This document shows positions 45,376 to 54,800 of a stretch of 64,000 nt of DNA, piece after piece. The position numbers and the translations under genes were made by a program. The DNA comes from Nitrospirota bacterium (GTDB lineage: Bacteria > Nitrospirota > Nitrospiria > Nitrospirales > Nitrospiraceae), in NCBI GenBank assembly GCA_004296885.1, contig SCVN01000003.1:124001-188000 (forward strand), given 5' to 3'. A model generated the notes under the pieces. It was not told the origin of the DNA, did not search any database, and saw only the letters and a list, made by a program, of their open reading frames with translations. The number at the start of each line of letters is the position of its first letter. The first letter of the stretch is position 1.

Positions 45376-45573
45376 CAAGAGCATATGGCGTATAGCGGAT
45401 GGCAGGAGAAGAAAAGAGAAGAGCTGATGGCTTATGGCCGGAGGAGTTGGAGATGGTGTTCTTAATTTCTGGCCATACACTCTTATTTTCCTCCGGCCAT
45501 GGGCCATAAGCCATATGCTCTTGCTTTCTTCCGGCTATCAGCCATATGCCATCAGCCATATGCTCTTAATCCC
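45376..45573. repeat. Word-type intergenic element W7
   Basis: Nearly the whole gap is made of ATATGGC / CCATAAGCC / TATGGCCGG words in both orientations: GCATATGGCGTATAGCGG-like at the left, GGCCATAAGCCATATGCTC and AGCCATATGCCATCAGCC at the right. It could fold into long alternative hairpins. The same vocabulary reappears at 61.96 kb, 16 kb away. Confidence 0.75.
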
Positions 45574-46038
45574 ATGAAGGCCGTCATCCAACGCGTGTTG
45601 TGCGCGACGGTGCTTGTGGATGGCGCGACGGTCGGGGCGATCGGCCCTGGGCTGCTCGTGCTGCTCGGCGTGGCCAAGGGAGACGGGGAGGACGAGGTCC
45701 GCTACATGGTCGAGAAACTCTCGACGCTCCGCATCTTCAGCGACCAGGCGGGCAAGATGAACCTGGCGGTGAGCGAGGCCGGCGGCTCGTTGTTGGTCGT
45801 CTCGCAGTTCACGTTGCTGGGCGACACGGCCAAGGGCCGCCGTCCCGGCTTCGATCAGGCCGCGCCGCCGGAGCTGGCCCGGGCCCTCTACGAGCAAGTG
45901 GTCAACGGGCTCAAGCTCCTGGGCCTCCACGTCGCCACCGGCCGTTTCGGCGCCCACATGGCGGTTGAGCTCGTCAACGACGGCCCGGTGACATTGATCG
46001 TGGACAGTGGCAAGGGCCGCTCGTCCGAGTCGGGCTAG
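45574..46038 (+). CDS. dtd: D-aminoacyl-tRNA deacylase
   Basis: 154 aa. It hydrolyses D-aminoacyl-tRNA and misacylated Gly-tRNA-Ala. Motifs: MKAVIQRVLCATVLVDGATVG at the start, VVSQFTLLGDTAKGRRPGFD (SQFTL, with catalytic Thr) and the cross-dimer NDGPVTLIVDS. The ATG at 45574 follows the word-type element directly. Its stop overlaps a terminator-like hairpin. Confidence 0.94.
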   Translation: MKAVIQRVLCATVLVDGATVGAIGPGLLVLLGVAKGDGEDEVRYMVEKLSTLRIFSDQAGKMNLAVSEAGGSLLVVSQFTLLGDTAKGRRPGFDQAAPPELARALYEQVVNGLKLLGLHVATGRFGAHMAVELVNDGPVTLIVDSGKGRSSESG

Positions 46039-46060
46039 CCCGCATGATTCATGCGGGCTA
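46036..46060 (+). terminator. Hairpin at the dtd stop
   Basis: TAGCCCGCAT (46036-46045) pairs perfectly with ATGCGGGCTA (46051-46060), loop GATTC. The TAG is also the dtd stop codon. There is no U-run, so it may terminate or just protect the mRNA end. Confidence 0.5.
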
Positions 46061-46180
46061 AAGTCCCGGCCCGGTCTGCCGATACAGGAGACAGGCAGGG
46101 CAGTCAGGCGCGGAACCGCTCGAATCGCTTGCGGACGACGAGGGAGCTTGGTATAGAAGGGACAGCACAGGGAGGTGGCC

Positions 46181-46747
46181 ATGGCGACGTGCATACCTGA
46201 GCATCACCCGTTGCGCCGGCTCTTCGGAGCCTTGACCGAGAAGAGCTTCGCCGAGCACCTCGGCTGGCCCGACCTGAACGTCACGGACTACGTCTCCAAT
46301 CTCCTCGTCGAATTCACCCACATCGACCGTCTGTACCAGGTTCGCAAGCAGCAGGGGGAACAAGTCGAGGCGGTGGTGGACCTCCTGTATGAATCCGAAG
46401 TGCTGCAAGGGGCCCAGTCCCTCGAGCAGGAACGGGACGTTCACCGCCATATCGGCGACTTCACCCTCTTCATGGCCGGGATTTTTCCGGAATACCTGCG
46501 CCGGCTGAAGACCTCCGGCATGATCTACCACAAGGATTTTCTGGTGGACTACGTGAAGACCGGCAAGCGCTCCTACGGCATCGTGGCGCAACTGGAAGAC
46601 CGGCCCGATACGGGCGGGCCCCCCTTGTACCGGAAGCTGTCCGAGAACTTCGAGCTCTGCGTCACCGGCCTGGGCTTCGTCCGCAGCGACCTCGACCGGA
46701 TGCAGGACCCGGCCTATCGCAACGCGAAAAACATCCTCCTGAACTAA
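46181..46747 (+). CDS. Conserved hypothetical soluble protein
   Basis: 188 aa from the ATG at 46181 (GGGAGG 5 bp upstream). Entirely helical by pattern, with FGALTEKSFAEHLGWPDLNV, YVSNLLVEFTHIDRLYQVR, ERDVHRHIGDFTLFMAGIFP and HKDFLVDYVKTGKRSYGIV. It has no signal peptide or metal motif, although His pairs recur. I do not recognise the family; its consistent codon use and strong start suggest a real, possibly conserved, gene. It stands between dtd and the asparaginase-like gene. Confidence 0.65.
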   Translation: MATCIPEHHPLRRLFGALTEKSFAEHLGWPDLNVTDYVSNLLVEFTHIDRLYQVRKQQGEQVEAVVDLLYESEVLQGAQSLEQERDVHRHIGDFTLFMAGIFPEYLRRLKTSGMIYHKDFLVDYVKTGKRSYGIVAQLEDRPDTGGPPLYRKLSENFELCVTGLGFVRSDLDRMQDPAYRNAKNILLN

Positions 46748-46782
46748 CAAGACGCGTGGAACGTCAGACCCCGCCGGTAGGT

Positions 46783-46899
46783 CCCAAAGTCCGAAAGTCA
46801 TAAAGTCTATCAAGTCATGGGCGCGCAATCTTTGACTTGAAGACTTTTAGACTGTATGACTTGTTGCCCCCCAACCCGATCCTTCGACCTTCGGACTTT
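46783..46899. repeat. Word-type intergenic element W8
   Basis: Words AAAGTCNGA / AAAGTCATA / TCAAGTCATG in one orientation and GACTTGAAGACTTTTAGAC / GGACTTTATGAC in the other. Nearly all of the gap before the asparaginase-like gene is covered. Confidence 0.75.
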
Positions 46900-47733
46900 A
46901 TGACGAAACGCCCCTTAATCCTGATTCACGGCGGCGCCGGGACCCGTCCGATGACGGGGGCCCAGCATGTCTGCCTCGCCGAATCGTTGCGCACCGGCTA
47001 TGAGCGGCTCCGCGAAGGCGCCGCGGCCCTCGACGCGGTGGAGGCGGCGATCCGCTTGCTGGAAGCCTCGGGACTCTTTAACGCCGGGGCCGGCGCCCGC
47101 TTGCAACTGGACGGGACCCGCCGGATGGACGCCTCGCTCATGGAAGGGCGGGGGCTCGGAGCCGGGGCCGTCGCCGGGATCGAATCGGTGCGCCATCCCA
47201 TCACTGCCGCCCGGCTGGTGATGGAGCGGACGGAACATGTCCTCCTGACCGGCCCGCCCGCCACCAGACTGGCCTTGCATTTCAAGCTGGCAAGACAGGC
47301 TCGTCCCACTCCCGAACAACGCAAGGCCCTGCAGGCGGACATCCGGAAGATCGGCCGGCCGGCCGGCGCCGCCGGCACCTCCACCGGAGGCGTCACGCTC
47401 ATGTTGCCCGGGCGCGTGGGTGACACGCCCTTGATCGGCTGCGGCTGCTATGCCGACGACGAGGCGGGGGCGGTCTCCATGACCGGCGTCGGCGAGGGCA
47501 TCATCCGTCTGGCCATGGCCAAGACGATCACCGACCGGATGGCCTCCGGCGCCACGCCGGTTGCGGCGGTCCGCTGGGTGCTGAGGCAGCTCGGCTCCCG
47601 CATACGGGGACAGGCGGGGGCATTGGTGCTGGCCCCCAACGGGCGATTCGCCATCCGGCACAATACGCCCTACATGGCCGCCGGCTCTTGGGATGGGCGG
47701 GGAAAGCCGGTGGTTAAAGACTGCTTCGGGTAG
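46900..47733 (+). CDS. Isoaspartyl peptidase/L-asparaginase-like protein lacking the nucleophile segment
   Basis: 277 aa, shorter than the usual 300-320. Family features are clear: ILIHGGAGTRP, AVEAAIRLLEASGLFNAGAGA, GTSTGGVTLMLPGRVGDTP, GCGCYADDEAGAVSMTGVGE. Normal members contain a segment with G-T-V-G whose threonine is the nucleophile and self-cleavage site. Here the linker goes from DIRKIGRPAG straight to AAGTSTGG, and the block holding that threonine is missing. The corresponding DNA is a GC run, CGGCCGGCCGGCCGGCGCC. Either a real deletion that abolished catalysis or an assembly collapse in a repetitive GC tract. The start ATG lies at the end of the word-type element. Confidence 0.8.
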   Translation: MTKRPLILIHGGAGTRPMTGAQHVCLAESLRTGYERLREGAAALDAVEAAIRLLEASGLFNAGAGARLQLDGTRRMDASLMEGRGLGAGAVAGIESVRHPITAARLVMERTEHVLLTGPPATRLALHFKLARQARPTPEQRKALQADIRKIGRPAGAAGTSTGGVTLMLPGRVGDTPLIGCGCYADDEAGAVSMTGVGEGIIRLAMAKTITDRMASGATPVAAVRWVLRQLGSRIRGQAGALVLAPNGRFAIRHNTPYMAAGSWDGRGKPVVKDCFG

Positions 47734-47805
47734 GTTAAGGCTAAGGTTGAGGTTGAGAGGTGCGCTCCGGTATTCTTAACCTGAACCTTGCCTTAGGCGG
47801 TGAAT
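47734..47805. repeat. Word-type intergenic element W9
   Basis: TAGGTTAAGGCTAAGG and TTGAGGTTGAGAGG on one arm and CTTAACCTGAACCTTGCC on the other: words AAGGTT(A/G)AGG in both orientations. It fills the gap between the asparaginase-like and VOC genes. Confidence 0.75.
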
Positions 47806-47808
47806 GAA

Positions 47809-48249
47809 ATGAGCCGAGCGATCTTCCATCTCGCCTTTCCGGTCACGAACCTTGCGGAAGCCAAACGCTTCTATGTCGAGGGGCTCGGTTGTTCGTTGGG
47901 GCGTGAGTCCCGCAGCGCCGTGATCCTCGACTTGCAGGGCCACCAGATCGTGGCGCAGCTCACCACCCAGCCGCTGGTTCCCCAACAAGGCATTTACCCG
48001 CGCCATTTCGGCCTGGTCTTCACCGCCGAAGCGGACTGGCAGGCCATCGCCGATCGGGCCAAGGCCCGGGGTCTGACGTTCTACCAGGAACCACGCCGTC
48101 GCTTCCCCGGCGCGAGGATCGAGCACGCGACCTTCTTTCTCGAAGACCCCTTCCACAATCTGCTGGAATTCAAGTGGTACCGACACGAGTCGGCCATCTT
48201 CGGCGAGCGGGATTCCACGGAGGTCGGCGACCTCACAGAACCCCGCTAG
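47809..48249 (+). CDS. VOC-superfamily (glyoxalase/dioxygenase-like) protein
   Basis: 146 aa. Two halves of VOC pattern: FHLAFPVTNLAEAKRFYVEGLGC, GHQIVAQLT and then RHFGLVFTAEADWQAIADRA, with FFLEDPFHNLLEFKWY as the metal-binding C-terminal motif (E in LLEFK, H earlier in the protein). VOC members have diverse metal-dependent reactions; the specific one cannot be read. ATG at 47809 follows a GGCGGTGA site. Confidence 0.85.
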   Translation: MSRAIFHLAFPVTNLAEAKRFYVEGLGCSLGRESRSAVILDLQGHQIVAQLTTQPLVPQQGIYPRHFGLVFTAEADWQAIADRAKARGLTFYQEPRRRFPGARIEHATFFLEDPFHNLLEFKWYRHESAIFGERDSTEVGDLTEPR

Positions 48250-48265
48250 CGGCGGTCCTTGGCCC

Positions 48266-48970
48266 TCAATGCATCCATCTGAGAATTTGGGCCTGGCGAT
48301 AGGCGAGGTAGGAGGTCATCTTCAGCGGGTCGTGGCGCAGGGGCGAGGGCAGGATCGCCGCCAACAGGGCCGCTTCCTCTTCGGTCAGTTGCGCCGCCGG
48401 CTTGCCGAAGTGGTGCTGCGCCGCGGCCTCCGCGCCATAGACGCCCTGTCCCCATTCGGCGACATTCAAATAGATTTCCAAGATTCGTTTCTTGCTCAGG
48501 TGCCGTTCCAGCGAGCGGGCGATCAGGGCCTCGTGGACTTTGCGCAAGAGGTTCTTCTCGGACGAGAGGTAGAGGTTCTTGGCCAGTTGCTGGGTAATGG
48601 TGCTGCCGCCGCGAGCGAGTTTCCCCGACTTGATGTTGCGGACGGTCGCCTCCTGGATGCCGCCCCAGTCGAACCCTTCGTGCTGGAAGAACGAGGCATC
48701 TTCGGACACGATCACCGCTTTCTGCAAATGGGGCGAGATGCGGGACAGGGGCACCCAGGTCCAGCGGGGCGTGACGGGCCGGTCCTCCCGCTGCGCGGCG
48801 GCGCGGGCCTCGAGCAGCGCGGTGGTGGTCGGATTGCCCTTGGCCAGAGCGGCGATGTCGGGAAAGGTGAGCCACCACCAGCCTGCGATCCCGCCCAGCG
48901 CCAGCGCCGCGAGCAACAGCAATCGAAGCAGAAGTCGCGTGAGCCGGCGGCGCAGATTTGACTTACTCAT
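48266..48970 (-). CDS. mtgA: Monofunctional peptidoglycan transglycosylase
   Basis: 234 aa from the ATG at 48970. It polymerises glycan strands from lipid II. One N-terminal membrane anchor (RLLLRLLLLAALALGGIAGWWW), then EDASFFQHEGFDWGGIQEA (catalytic Glu in the EDxxFxxHxGxD motif) and RGGSTITQQLAKNLYLS (the second signature), and the end with QILRWMH. No transpeptidase domain, so monofunctional. Convergent with the VOC gene, 16 bp apart. Confidence 0.94.
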   Translation of the reverse strand: MSKSNLRRRLTRLLLRLLLLAALALGGIAGWWWLTFPDIAALAKGNPTTTALLEARAAAQREDRPVTPRWTWVPLSRISPHLQKAVIVSEDASFFQHEGFDWGGIQEATVRNIKSGKLARGGSTITQQLAKNLYLSSEKNLLRKVHEALIARSLERHLSKKRILEIYLNVAEWGQGVYGAEAAAQHHFGKPAAQLTEEEAALLAAILPSPLRHDPLKMTSYLAYRQAQILRWMH

Positions 48971-48984
48971 GGGCGGATGATACA

Positions 48985-49107
48985 GGAGAAGCCGTCGGCT
49001 TTCAGCTATCAGCCCTCGGTTCAACAAGCCGGTCGGTCGCGCTCATCTTCTACCGGCAGCTCGTCGTTTCTTGGCTGACAGCTGACCGCTGAGAGCTGAG
49101 GGCCAGA
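48985..49107. repeat. Word-type intergenic element W10
   Basis: GTCGGCTTTCAGCTATCAGCC and then GACAGCTGACCGCTGAGAGCTGAGG: words (A/G)GCTGA(C/T)AGC in both orientations. It lies in the divergent gap between mtgA and engB. Confidence 0.7.
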
Positions 49108-49764
49108 ATGAAGATCCTGTCCGCGGAATTCCTGCGCAGCTGCGTCGGACCCGATGATTTTCCCAAGGACCAAACGCCCGAGATTGCCTTCGTCGGCCGG
49201 TCGAATGTGGGGAAGTCGTCCCTGATCAACTCCTTGCTCAACCGTAAAAAGCTGGTGAAGGTGAGCCGGACGCCGGGGAAAACCCGCGCCGTGAACTTTT
49301 TCCACGTGGCCACGGCCGACCCCCGGCTGAAGAGTTTTTACCTGGTGGACCTGCCGGGCTACGGCTACGCGAAAGCCTCCAAATCGGTGATCGCGGAGTG
49401 GGGGCCGATGATCGAGCACTACCTCACGGCCCGGCCGGAACTCCGCGCCGTGTTTTTGCTCCTGGATGCGCGGGGCACCGAGGACCACGACGTCTCCACC
49501 TATGCCTGGCTCTGCGACCACGTGCAACGGCCGGTGCTGGTGCTGACGAAAAGCGACAAACTGTCGCGCAGCGAGCGTGGCGCCAGCCTGGCGGCCGTCC
49601 GTGAAGCCTTCCGGCTGTCGGAGGCGGATCGGTGCGTCCCCTATTCCTCGGTCACGCACGAAGGGCGGGACGAACTCTGGCAGGCGATCCGCGCGGCGGC
49701 CAGTCCCGCGCATTCAGCTCTCAGCCTTCAACCGTCAGCTCATAAGCTGAAAGCTGATCGCTGA
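49108..49764 (+). CDS. engB: Ribosome biogenesis GTPase EngB/YsxC
   Basis: 218 aa. It helps assemble the 50S subunit. G1 EIAFVGRSNVGKSSLINSLL, G3 VDLPGYGYAKASKS, G4 VLTKSDKLSRSE. The start MKILSAEFLRSCVGPDDFP is usual. The last 18 or so residues (AHSALSLQPSAHKLKADR) are not part of the GTPase fold and are encoded by the following word-type element, so the C-terminus has been extended by repeat DNA. Confidence 0.94.
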   Translation: MKILSAEFLRSCVGPDDFPKDQTPEIAFVGRSNVGKSSLINSLLNRKKLVKVSRTPGKTRAVNFFHVATADPRLKSFYLVDLPGYGYAKASKSVIAEWGPMIEHYLTARPELRAVFLLLDARGTEDHDVSTYAWLCDHVQRPVLVLTKSDKLSRSERGASLAAVREAFRLSEADRCVPYSSVTHEGRDELWQAIRAAASPAHSALSLQPSAHKLKADR

Positions 49765-49766
49765 CC
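49708..49766. repeat. Word-type element W11 forming the engB tail
   Basis: CAGCTCTCAGCC, CAACCGTCAGCTCATAAGC and TGAAAGCTGATCGCTGACC: the AGCTGA/TCAGCT word repeated in both orientations. It runs across the last 18 codons of engB and its stop, and belongs to the same class as W1, W5 and W10. Confidence 0.7.
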
Positions 49767-49772
49767 GCTTCC

Positions 49773-50762
49773 CTAAAACTTCACCTCGATATACGCCTTG
49801 TTCTTCAGCTCCTTGAGCCAGGACTGGAACCCATCCTCGTTCTTTTGCCGGTAGACGAGTCCCTGGATCTCGGTCCGGACTTCGGCGAAGGGCCGGAAGC
49901 CGGTCGGACTCTTCTCGTCCAGGCGGAGGATGTGCAGCCCCTGCGGCGTCTCGACCGGCTCGCTGAGCTGCCCGACCTCCAGGGTCGCGAGGGCCCGCTC
50001 GATCGGGGGGAGGAGTTCCCCCTGGCGGACGAAGCCGAGCGCGCCGCCCTTCGTCGCTTCCGGGCCGTCCGAATAGCGCATGACCATGTCGGCGAACTCC
50101 GCCCCCTGCTTGAGCTCGGCATAGGCGGCCTGGGCCCTGGCACGGACCTGGGCCCGGTCCTCGCCGGCCCGCGGGACGAGCAGAATCTGGCTGATCCGGT
50201 ATTCGTCGGGCAGCAGGAACCGGCTCTGGTGCTGCATGTAATACCGCTGTAATTCGATTTCCGCCACCATCAGGTTGCTGCGGACCTCCCGGTCCACGAT
50301 TTTCAACAGGACGATCTGTTCCCGGACTCCGCGCTGGACGGCCGGATTGGACTCGTCGAGCTTTTCTCCCTGCCGCTGCATTTCCTTGATGGCGGACTTC
50401 ACCTCCTCATCCGGCGCCTCCACGCCGCGGACCTTGGCGGTTTGCAGCTGGAGCCTCGTCTCGATCATCTTGGTCAATGTGTCCAGCTCGGTCTGCCGGA
50501 TGCGGCGCTCCAGGTCGGCCCCACGGTACTGTGCGCGGAGACGGACCTCGACGGCTTCCGTTTCCGCCTTGAGTTCCGACAGCATGATGAGCTCGGTGTT
50601 GACGACCGCCACGATGCGGTCGGCGAGGACGGCGGCGTCGGCGGGCGGGGGCGTGGCGGGGGCGGTGCCCAGGAGCACGCACAGCACCACGGCCGCCGCC
50701 CGCAGGGCGACGCGGAGCAGGGGACGCGGAAGTCTGTGCGTTGACGCGATGCCTGGCAACAT
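49773..50762 (-). CDS. SurA/PpiC-like peptidyl-prolyl isomerase
   Basis: 329 aa from the ATG at 50762. Signal peptide (LLRVALRAAAVVLCVLLGTA), SurA-type N-terminal part (AVLADRIVAVVNTELIMLSEL, QTELDTLTKMIETRLQLQTA) and one parvulin domain (RISQILLVPRAGEDRAQVRA, AEFADMVMRYSDGPEATKGG, ALGFVRQGELLPPIERAL). Periplasmic chaperone for outer-membrane proteins. It is co-directional with the lipoprotein PpiC gene and mfd, and only one parvulin domain is present, unlike the two in E. coli SurA. Confidence 0.88.
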   Translation of the reverse strand: MLPGIASTHRLPRPLLRVALRAAAVVLCVLLGTAPATPPPADAAVLADRIVAVVNTELIMLSELKAETEAVEVRLRAQYRGADLERRIRQTELDTLTKMIETRLQLQTAKVRGVEAPDEEVKSAIKEMQRQGEKLDESNPAVQRGVREQIVLLKIVDREVRSNLMVAEIELQRYYMQHQSRFLLPDEYRISQILLVPRAGEDRAQVRARAQAAYAELKQGAEFADMVMRYSDGPEATKGGALGFVRQGELLPPIERALATLEVGQLSEPVETPQGLHILRLDEKSPTGFRPFAEVRTEIQGLVYRQKNEDGFQSWLKELKNKAYIEVKF

Positions 50763-50823
50763 GGAGCGAGAACGATCCGTCCGGCTGATCGGCCGGCCGT
50801 ATACCGAACCGAAACGGGATTGG

Positions 50824-51759
50824 CTAGGGAGCCGGCGCGGCGGGAGGCGGACCGGCATCCTCGGTGACGAAGCGGGAGGCTTCGACCATCCGGATCGCCG
50901 CCGTTCCCCGCAGCCTCGAGAGCAGGGCTTCAAACTGCTGGCGCTCTTTTTCCGCATAGAGTTCTTGTCGCAGCCGTTCCCGCACCGCGGCGACTTCCGC
51001 CGCGCTCTCCGGTTCGCGGCCGATCAGCTTGACCAGATGGAACCCCGAGGCGGTTTCCACCGGCTCGCTGACCATGCCGGGCTTCAGCGCCAGCAACGCG
51101 GTATCCACGGCCGGCTCCACCCATCCCGGACGGTAGGAGCCCAGATCGCCGCCCCTGTATTTCGTGGCCTGATCCAGCGAGAAACGCACCGCGAGCCTGG
51201 CGAAGTCCGCTCCGAGGTCCAGCTGCCGCTTCAGATCCCTGGCCTGTTCCTCGGATTTGACCAGGATGTGCGCCGCCCGCATCTGGTCCGCCGCGTGCAA
51301 CTCGGCCTGGTGGAGCGCGTAGTAGCCCTCCAGCTCTTCCTTGGAGAACGCCACCTGCGCCGTGACCGCCGCCTTCATGAGCTCGTCCAGCGCCAGCTGC
51401 TCCTTGACCCGCTCCAGCCGCTCGATCGCACGCGGGGTCCGGTCCAACCCGAGCTTGCGCGCCTCCTGCAGCAACAGCTCCCGCGAGATCAGATCGTCGA
51501 GAAACTTGCGTCGGCCTCCTTCGCTTTTGTAACGGGCCTGCACGGAGGCCGGCAGCTCCGACCAACGGTACTCGAATTCGTCCCGGGTGATGGGTTTGCT
51601 GTTGACGATCACCAGGACACGAGATTCGTCCTCGCCCGGGTCGCAGCCGGCGAGGCCGATCAGGGCCGCCACGCACGGGAGAAGCGCCCAGCGCAGGACC
51701 AGTCCTGTCGGCGTGACCCGTCTCCCCGTCGGATGACCGCTGCTCCGCTGTGCGTCCAT
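50824..51759 (-). CDS. PpiC/PrsA-like foldase lipoprotein
   Basis: 311 aa. Lipobox ALIGLAGCDPGE (Cys about residue 39). The N-terminal ILVIVNSKPITRDEF-like and FLDDLISRELLLQEARKLGL (SurA_N-like), then a parvulin domain with MRAAHILVKSEEQARDLKR, ADFARLAVRFSLDQATKYRG, GDLGSYRPGWVEPAVDTALL. Periplasmic, membrane-tethered. It precedes the second PpiC gene by 61 bp and follows mfd by 47 bp, all on the minus strand. Together they give two parvulin foldases in tandem. Confidence 0.88.
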   Translation of the reverse strand: MDAQRSSGHPTGRRVTPTGLVLRWALLPCVAALIGLAGCDPGEDESRVLVIVNSKPITRDEFEYRWSELPASVQARYKSEGGRRKFLDDLISRELLLQEARKLGLDRTPRAIERLERVKEQLALDELMKAAVTAQVAFSKEELEGYYALHQAELHAADQMRAAHILVKSEEQARDLKRQLDLGADFARLAVRFSLDQATKYRGGDLGSYRPGWVEPAVDTALLALKPGMVSEPVETASGFHLVKLIGREPESAAEVAAVRERLRQELYAEKERQQFEALLSRLRGTAAIRMVEASRFVTEDAGPPPAAPAP

Positions 51760-51806
51760 GCCCCTCTGTGCAGATCCCTTGTCCAGAGCCTCAATCGGCC
51801 GCTCAG

Positions 51807-54800
51807 CTAGGTATCACAGACGGTCAGGGTTTGCAAGGCTCTGTTCAGTTCGGGGAATTGCGTGAGCCAGTCTCCCGCCGGCAGTTGCAGCTCGAAGGCC
51901 TGGGGGGAGAGCAGCCGGAACCGCCGTTGATACCGGTCCATCAGCCGCCGGATGCCGGCCTCCGGCAGCGGGGCCTTCGGGTCGAAGGTCAGCACCGCCG
52001 CCGCCGTCTTCACCTCCACCGAGGCCAGGCGCAGGGCCTTGGCCTGCAGGCGGATCTGCATGACTTCGAACAGGCGCTCGACCGGGTCGGGCAGCGGTCC
52101 GTACCGGTCCTGCACTTCCCCGTGGAGCAGGGCGAGGTCGCCCACTTGCGCCGTGGACGACAGCCGTTTGTACAGCGAGAGGCGCTGGTGGGCGTCCGCC
52201 ACGTACTCGTCCGGAATGAAGGCCGAGACGTGCAGGTGCAGGGTCGGATCGAACTCCTCCTCGACCACCGTGCCCTTCAGGCGCTGCACGGCCTGCTCGA
52301 CCATTTGCAGGTACAGGTCCAGTCCCACGGCGGCGATGTGCCCCGATTGCTGCTTGCCGAGCAGGTTGCCGGCGCCGCGGATTTCCAGATCGGCCGCCGC
52401 GATGCGGAACCCCGCGCCGAGTTCCGTGAACTCCTGGATCGCCACGAGGCGCTTCTGCGCATCGCCGCTCAGGGTCCCTTCGTCGGGCACGAAGAAGTAG
52501 GCGTAGGCCTGGTGGCCGGCCCGGCCCACCCGGCCCCGCAATTGGTAGAGCTGCGCGAGCCCGAAGGTGTCCGCCCGGTTCACGAGGATCGTGTTCGCAT
52601 TGGGCACGTCCAGGCCCGACTGGATGATGGCCGAGGCGATGAGCACGTCCGCGTCCCGCTTGATGAACTTCAGCATGACCGCTTCCAGCAACCGTTCATC
52701 CATCTGCCCGTGGGCCATGACGATCCGCGCCTCCGGCACCAGTTGTTGCAGCCAGGCGCCGATCTTCTCCATGGTCTGGACCCGGTTGTGGACGAAGAAG
52801 GCCTGGCCGCCCCGGCCCAGCTCCCGGACGATCGCTTCCCGGATCGTCGCGTCGTTGAAGCGCAGAACCTGGCTTTTGATCGAGAGGCGGCCCATCGGCG
52901 GCGTTTCGATGACCGACAAGTCGCGGACGCCGGACATGGCCATTTGCAGGGTCCGGGGAATCGGCGTGGCGGTCAGGGTCAGCACGTCCACCTGCGTCCG
53001 CATCTGTTTGAGCCGCTCTTTGTGGCGGACCCCGAACCACTGTTCCTCGTCGATGATGACCAGCCCCAGGTCCCGGAACTGCACGTCCTTCTGGAGCAGC
53101 CGGTGCGTGCCGATCACGACGTCCACGGTGCCGGCCGCCACCTCCTTCAGCGCCGCCTTGATCTCCTTGGGGCTCTGGAACCGGGAGAGCATGGCGACTT
53201 TCGCCGGAAACGGCGCGAAGCGTTGCGAGAAGTTTTCGTAATGTTGCTGGGCCAGGAGGGTTGTGGGGACGAGCACGGCGACCTGCTTATTGTGCTCCAC
53301 CGCCTTGAAGGCCGCGCGCATGGCGACTTCCGTCTTGCCGTAGCCCACGTCCCCGCAGACCAGCCGGTCCATGGGCTTGGGCGCTTCCAGGTCGCGCTTG
53401 ATGTCCTCGATGGCGCGGAGCTGGTCCTGCGTCTCCTCGAACTCGAAGGCCGCCTCGAACTCGTGGGTCAGGGTGCTGTCGCCGCCGTACTCGCGGCGGT
53501 GGACCACCTCGCGGTTGGCATAGAGATCCACCAGCTCGTGGGCCATCTCCTCGATGTCCTTCTTGATCTTGGCCGTGGTCTTCGCCCAGCTGGTGCCGCC
53601 CAATCGGTCCATGCGGGGCCCCTGGCCCTCCGCCCCACGATACCGCTGGACTTGGTTGAGCCGGTCCAGCGGGACGTAGAGCGTATCGCCGCCGGCGAAC
53701 TCCAGGATCAGATAATCACTCTCGAAGTCCTGCACGGACAACCGCTTGAGACCCTGATACCGGCCGATGCCGTGCTGCACGTGCACGACGTAGTCGCCGA
53801 CGCTCAGGTCCTCCAGCGAGGACAGGAAGGTGGCGGTCTTGCTCTTGGGCGCCGGCCGGTGGCGCAGGCCCTTGGCGAACAATTCCTCTTCGGTGATGAT
53901 CGCGCAGCGGCCTTCGGCAGAGACGAAACCGCTCGACAGATCGCCCTGCAGCAGATAGAAGGGCTGCTTCTTCAGCGCGCCCTGGGACCAAAATTGCGGC
54001 TTCCAGGGCACGGCGGGCAGGTCGTGCTCCGCGAAGAGCGCCAGCAGACGATCCACCTGGCCGCGGCTGCGCGCAACAATCAGCACCATCCCCTGGGTCC
54101 GGAGGCGATCCAGCAGGGCCAGGGTCTCGGAGAAGGGCGTGCCGCGCTGGGCCAGCCCCACGCTGGCCGGAGACTGGGCGGGAAAGGGCAGGGCCGGCTC
54201 CCAGGACCCGTCGGGGGCTGCCAGCGGTTCCGTGGCGAGGGCGGGCCAGGGCTCCATCCGTTGCCGGAGTTCGTCCCACCGGAGGTAGAGCCGGTCCGGG
54301 GGCGGGTAGGGATGCGGGCCGTTCTGGCCTCCATGGCGGCCGTAGGCCTCCGCGATCTCCTGGTGGAACAGCGCGGCTTTCTCGCTCAGGCTCTTCGGCT
54401 GATCCAGGACCACCAGCGGCTGGCCGTGAAAATAATCCAGCAGCGAGGCCATGTGTGGGTAGACGTGCGGGCCGCGCCACTCCGCGTCGGGCGGCAGGGC
54501 CTCCAGGGCCTCGGGCTGCCCGTCGGCATGGATCAATTCACGCGCCGGAAGCAGCCAGGCCTGGTTCATCTTGGCCGTGGATTTTTGCGTGGCCGTGTCG
54601 AAGCAGCGGATGGACTCCACCGTGTCTCCCAGGAACTCGACGCGCAGCGGGTCGGGAAAGGCGGTGGAAAAAATATCCACGATGCCGCCGCGGATGCTGA
54701 ACTCGCCGGGGATTTCCACGACCGAGGCCCGGCGATAGCCGAGCCGCAGCAGGCGCGAGGTCAGCGCCTCGCGCTCGACGGTGTCCCCGGGCCTCAGCGG

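Noticed and set aside
45376-49107. Word-type gaps as CRISPR arrays
   Set aside because: There is no constant-length repeat with unique spacers, no palindromic repeat of 24-40 bp, and no cas gene in the window. The words are 6-12 nt and degenerate.
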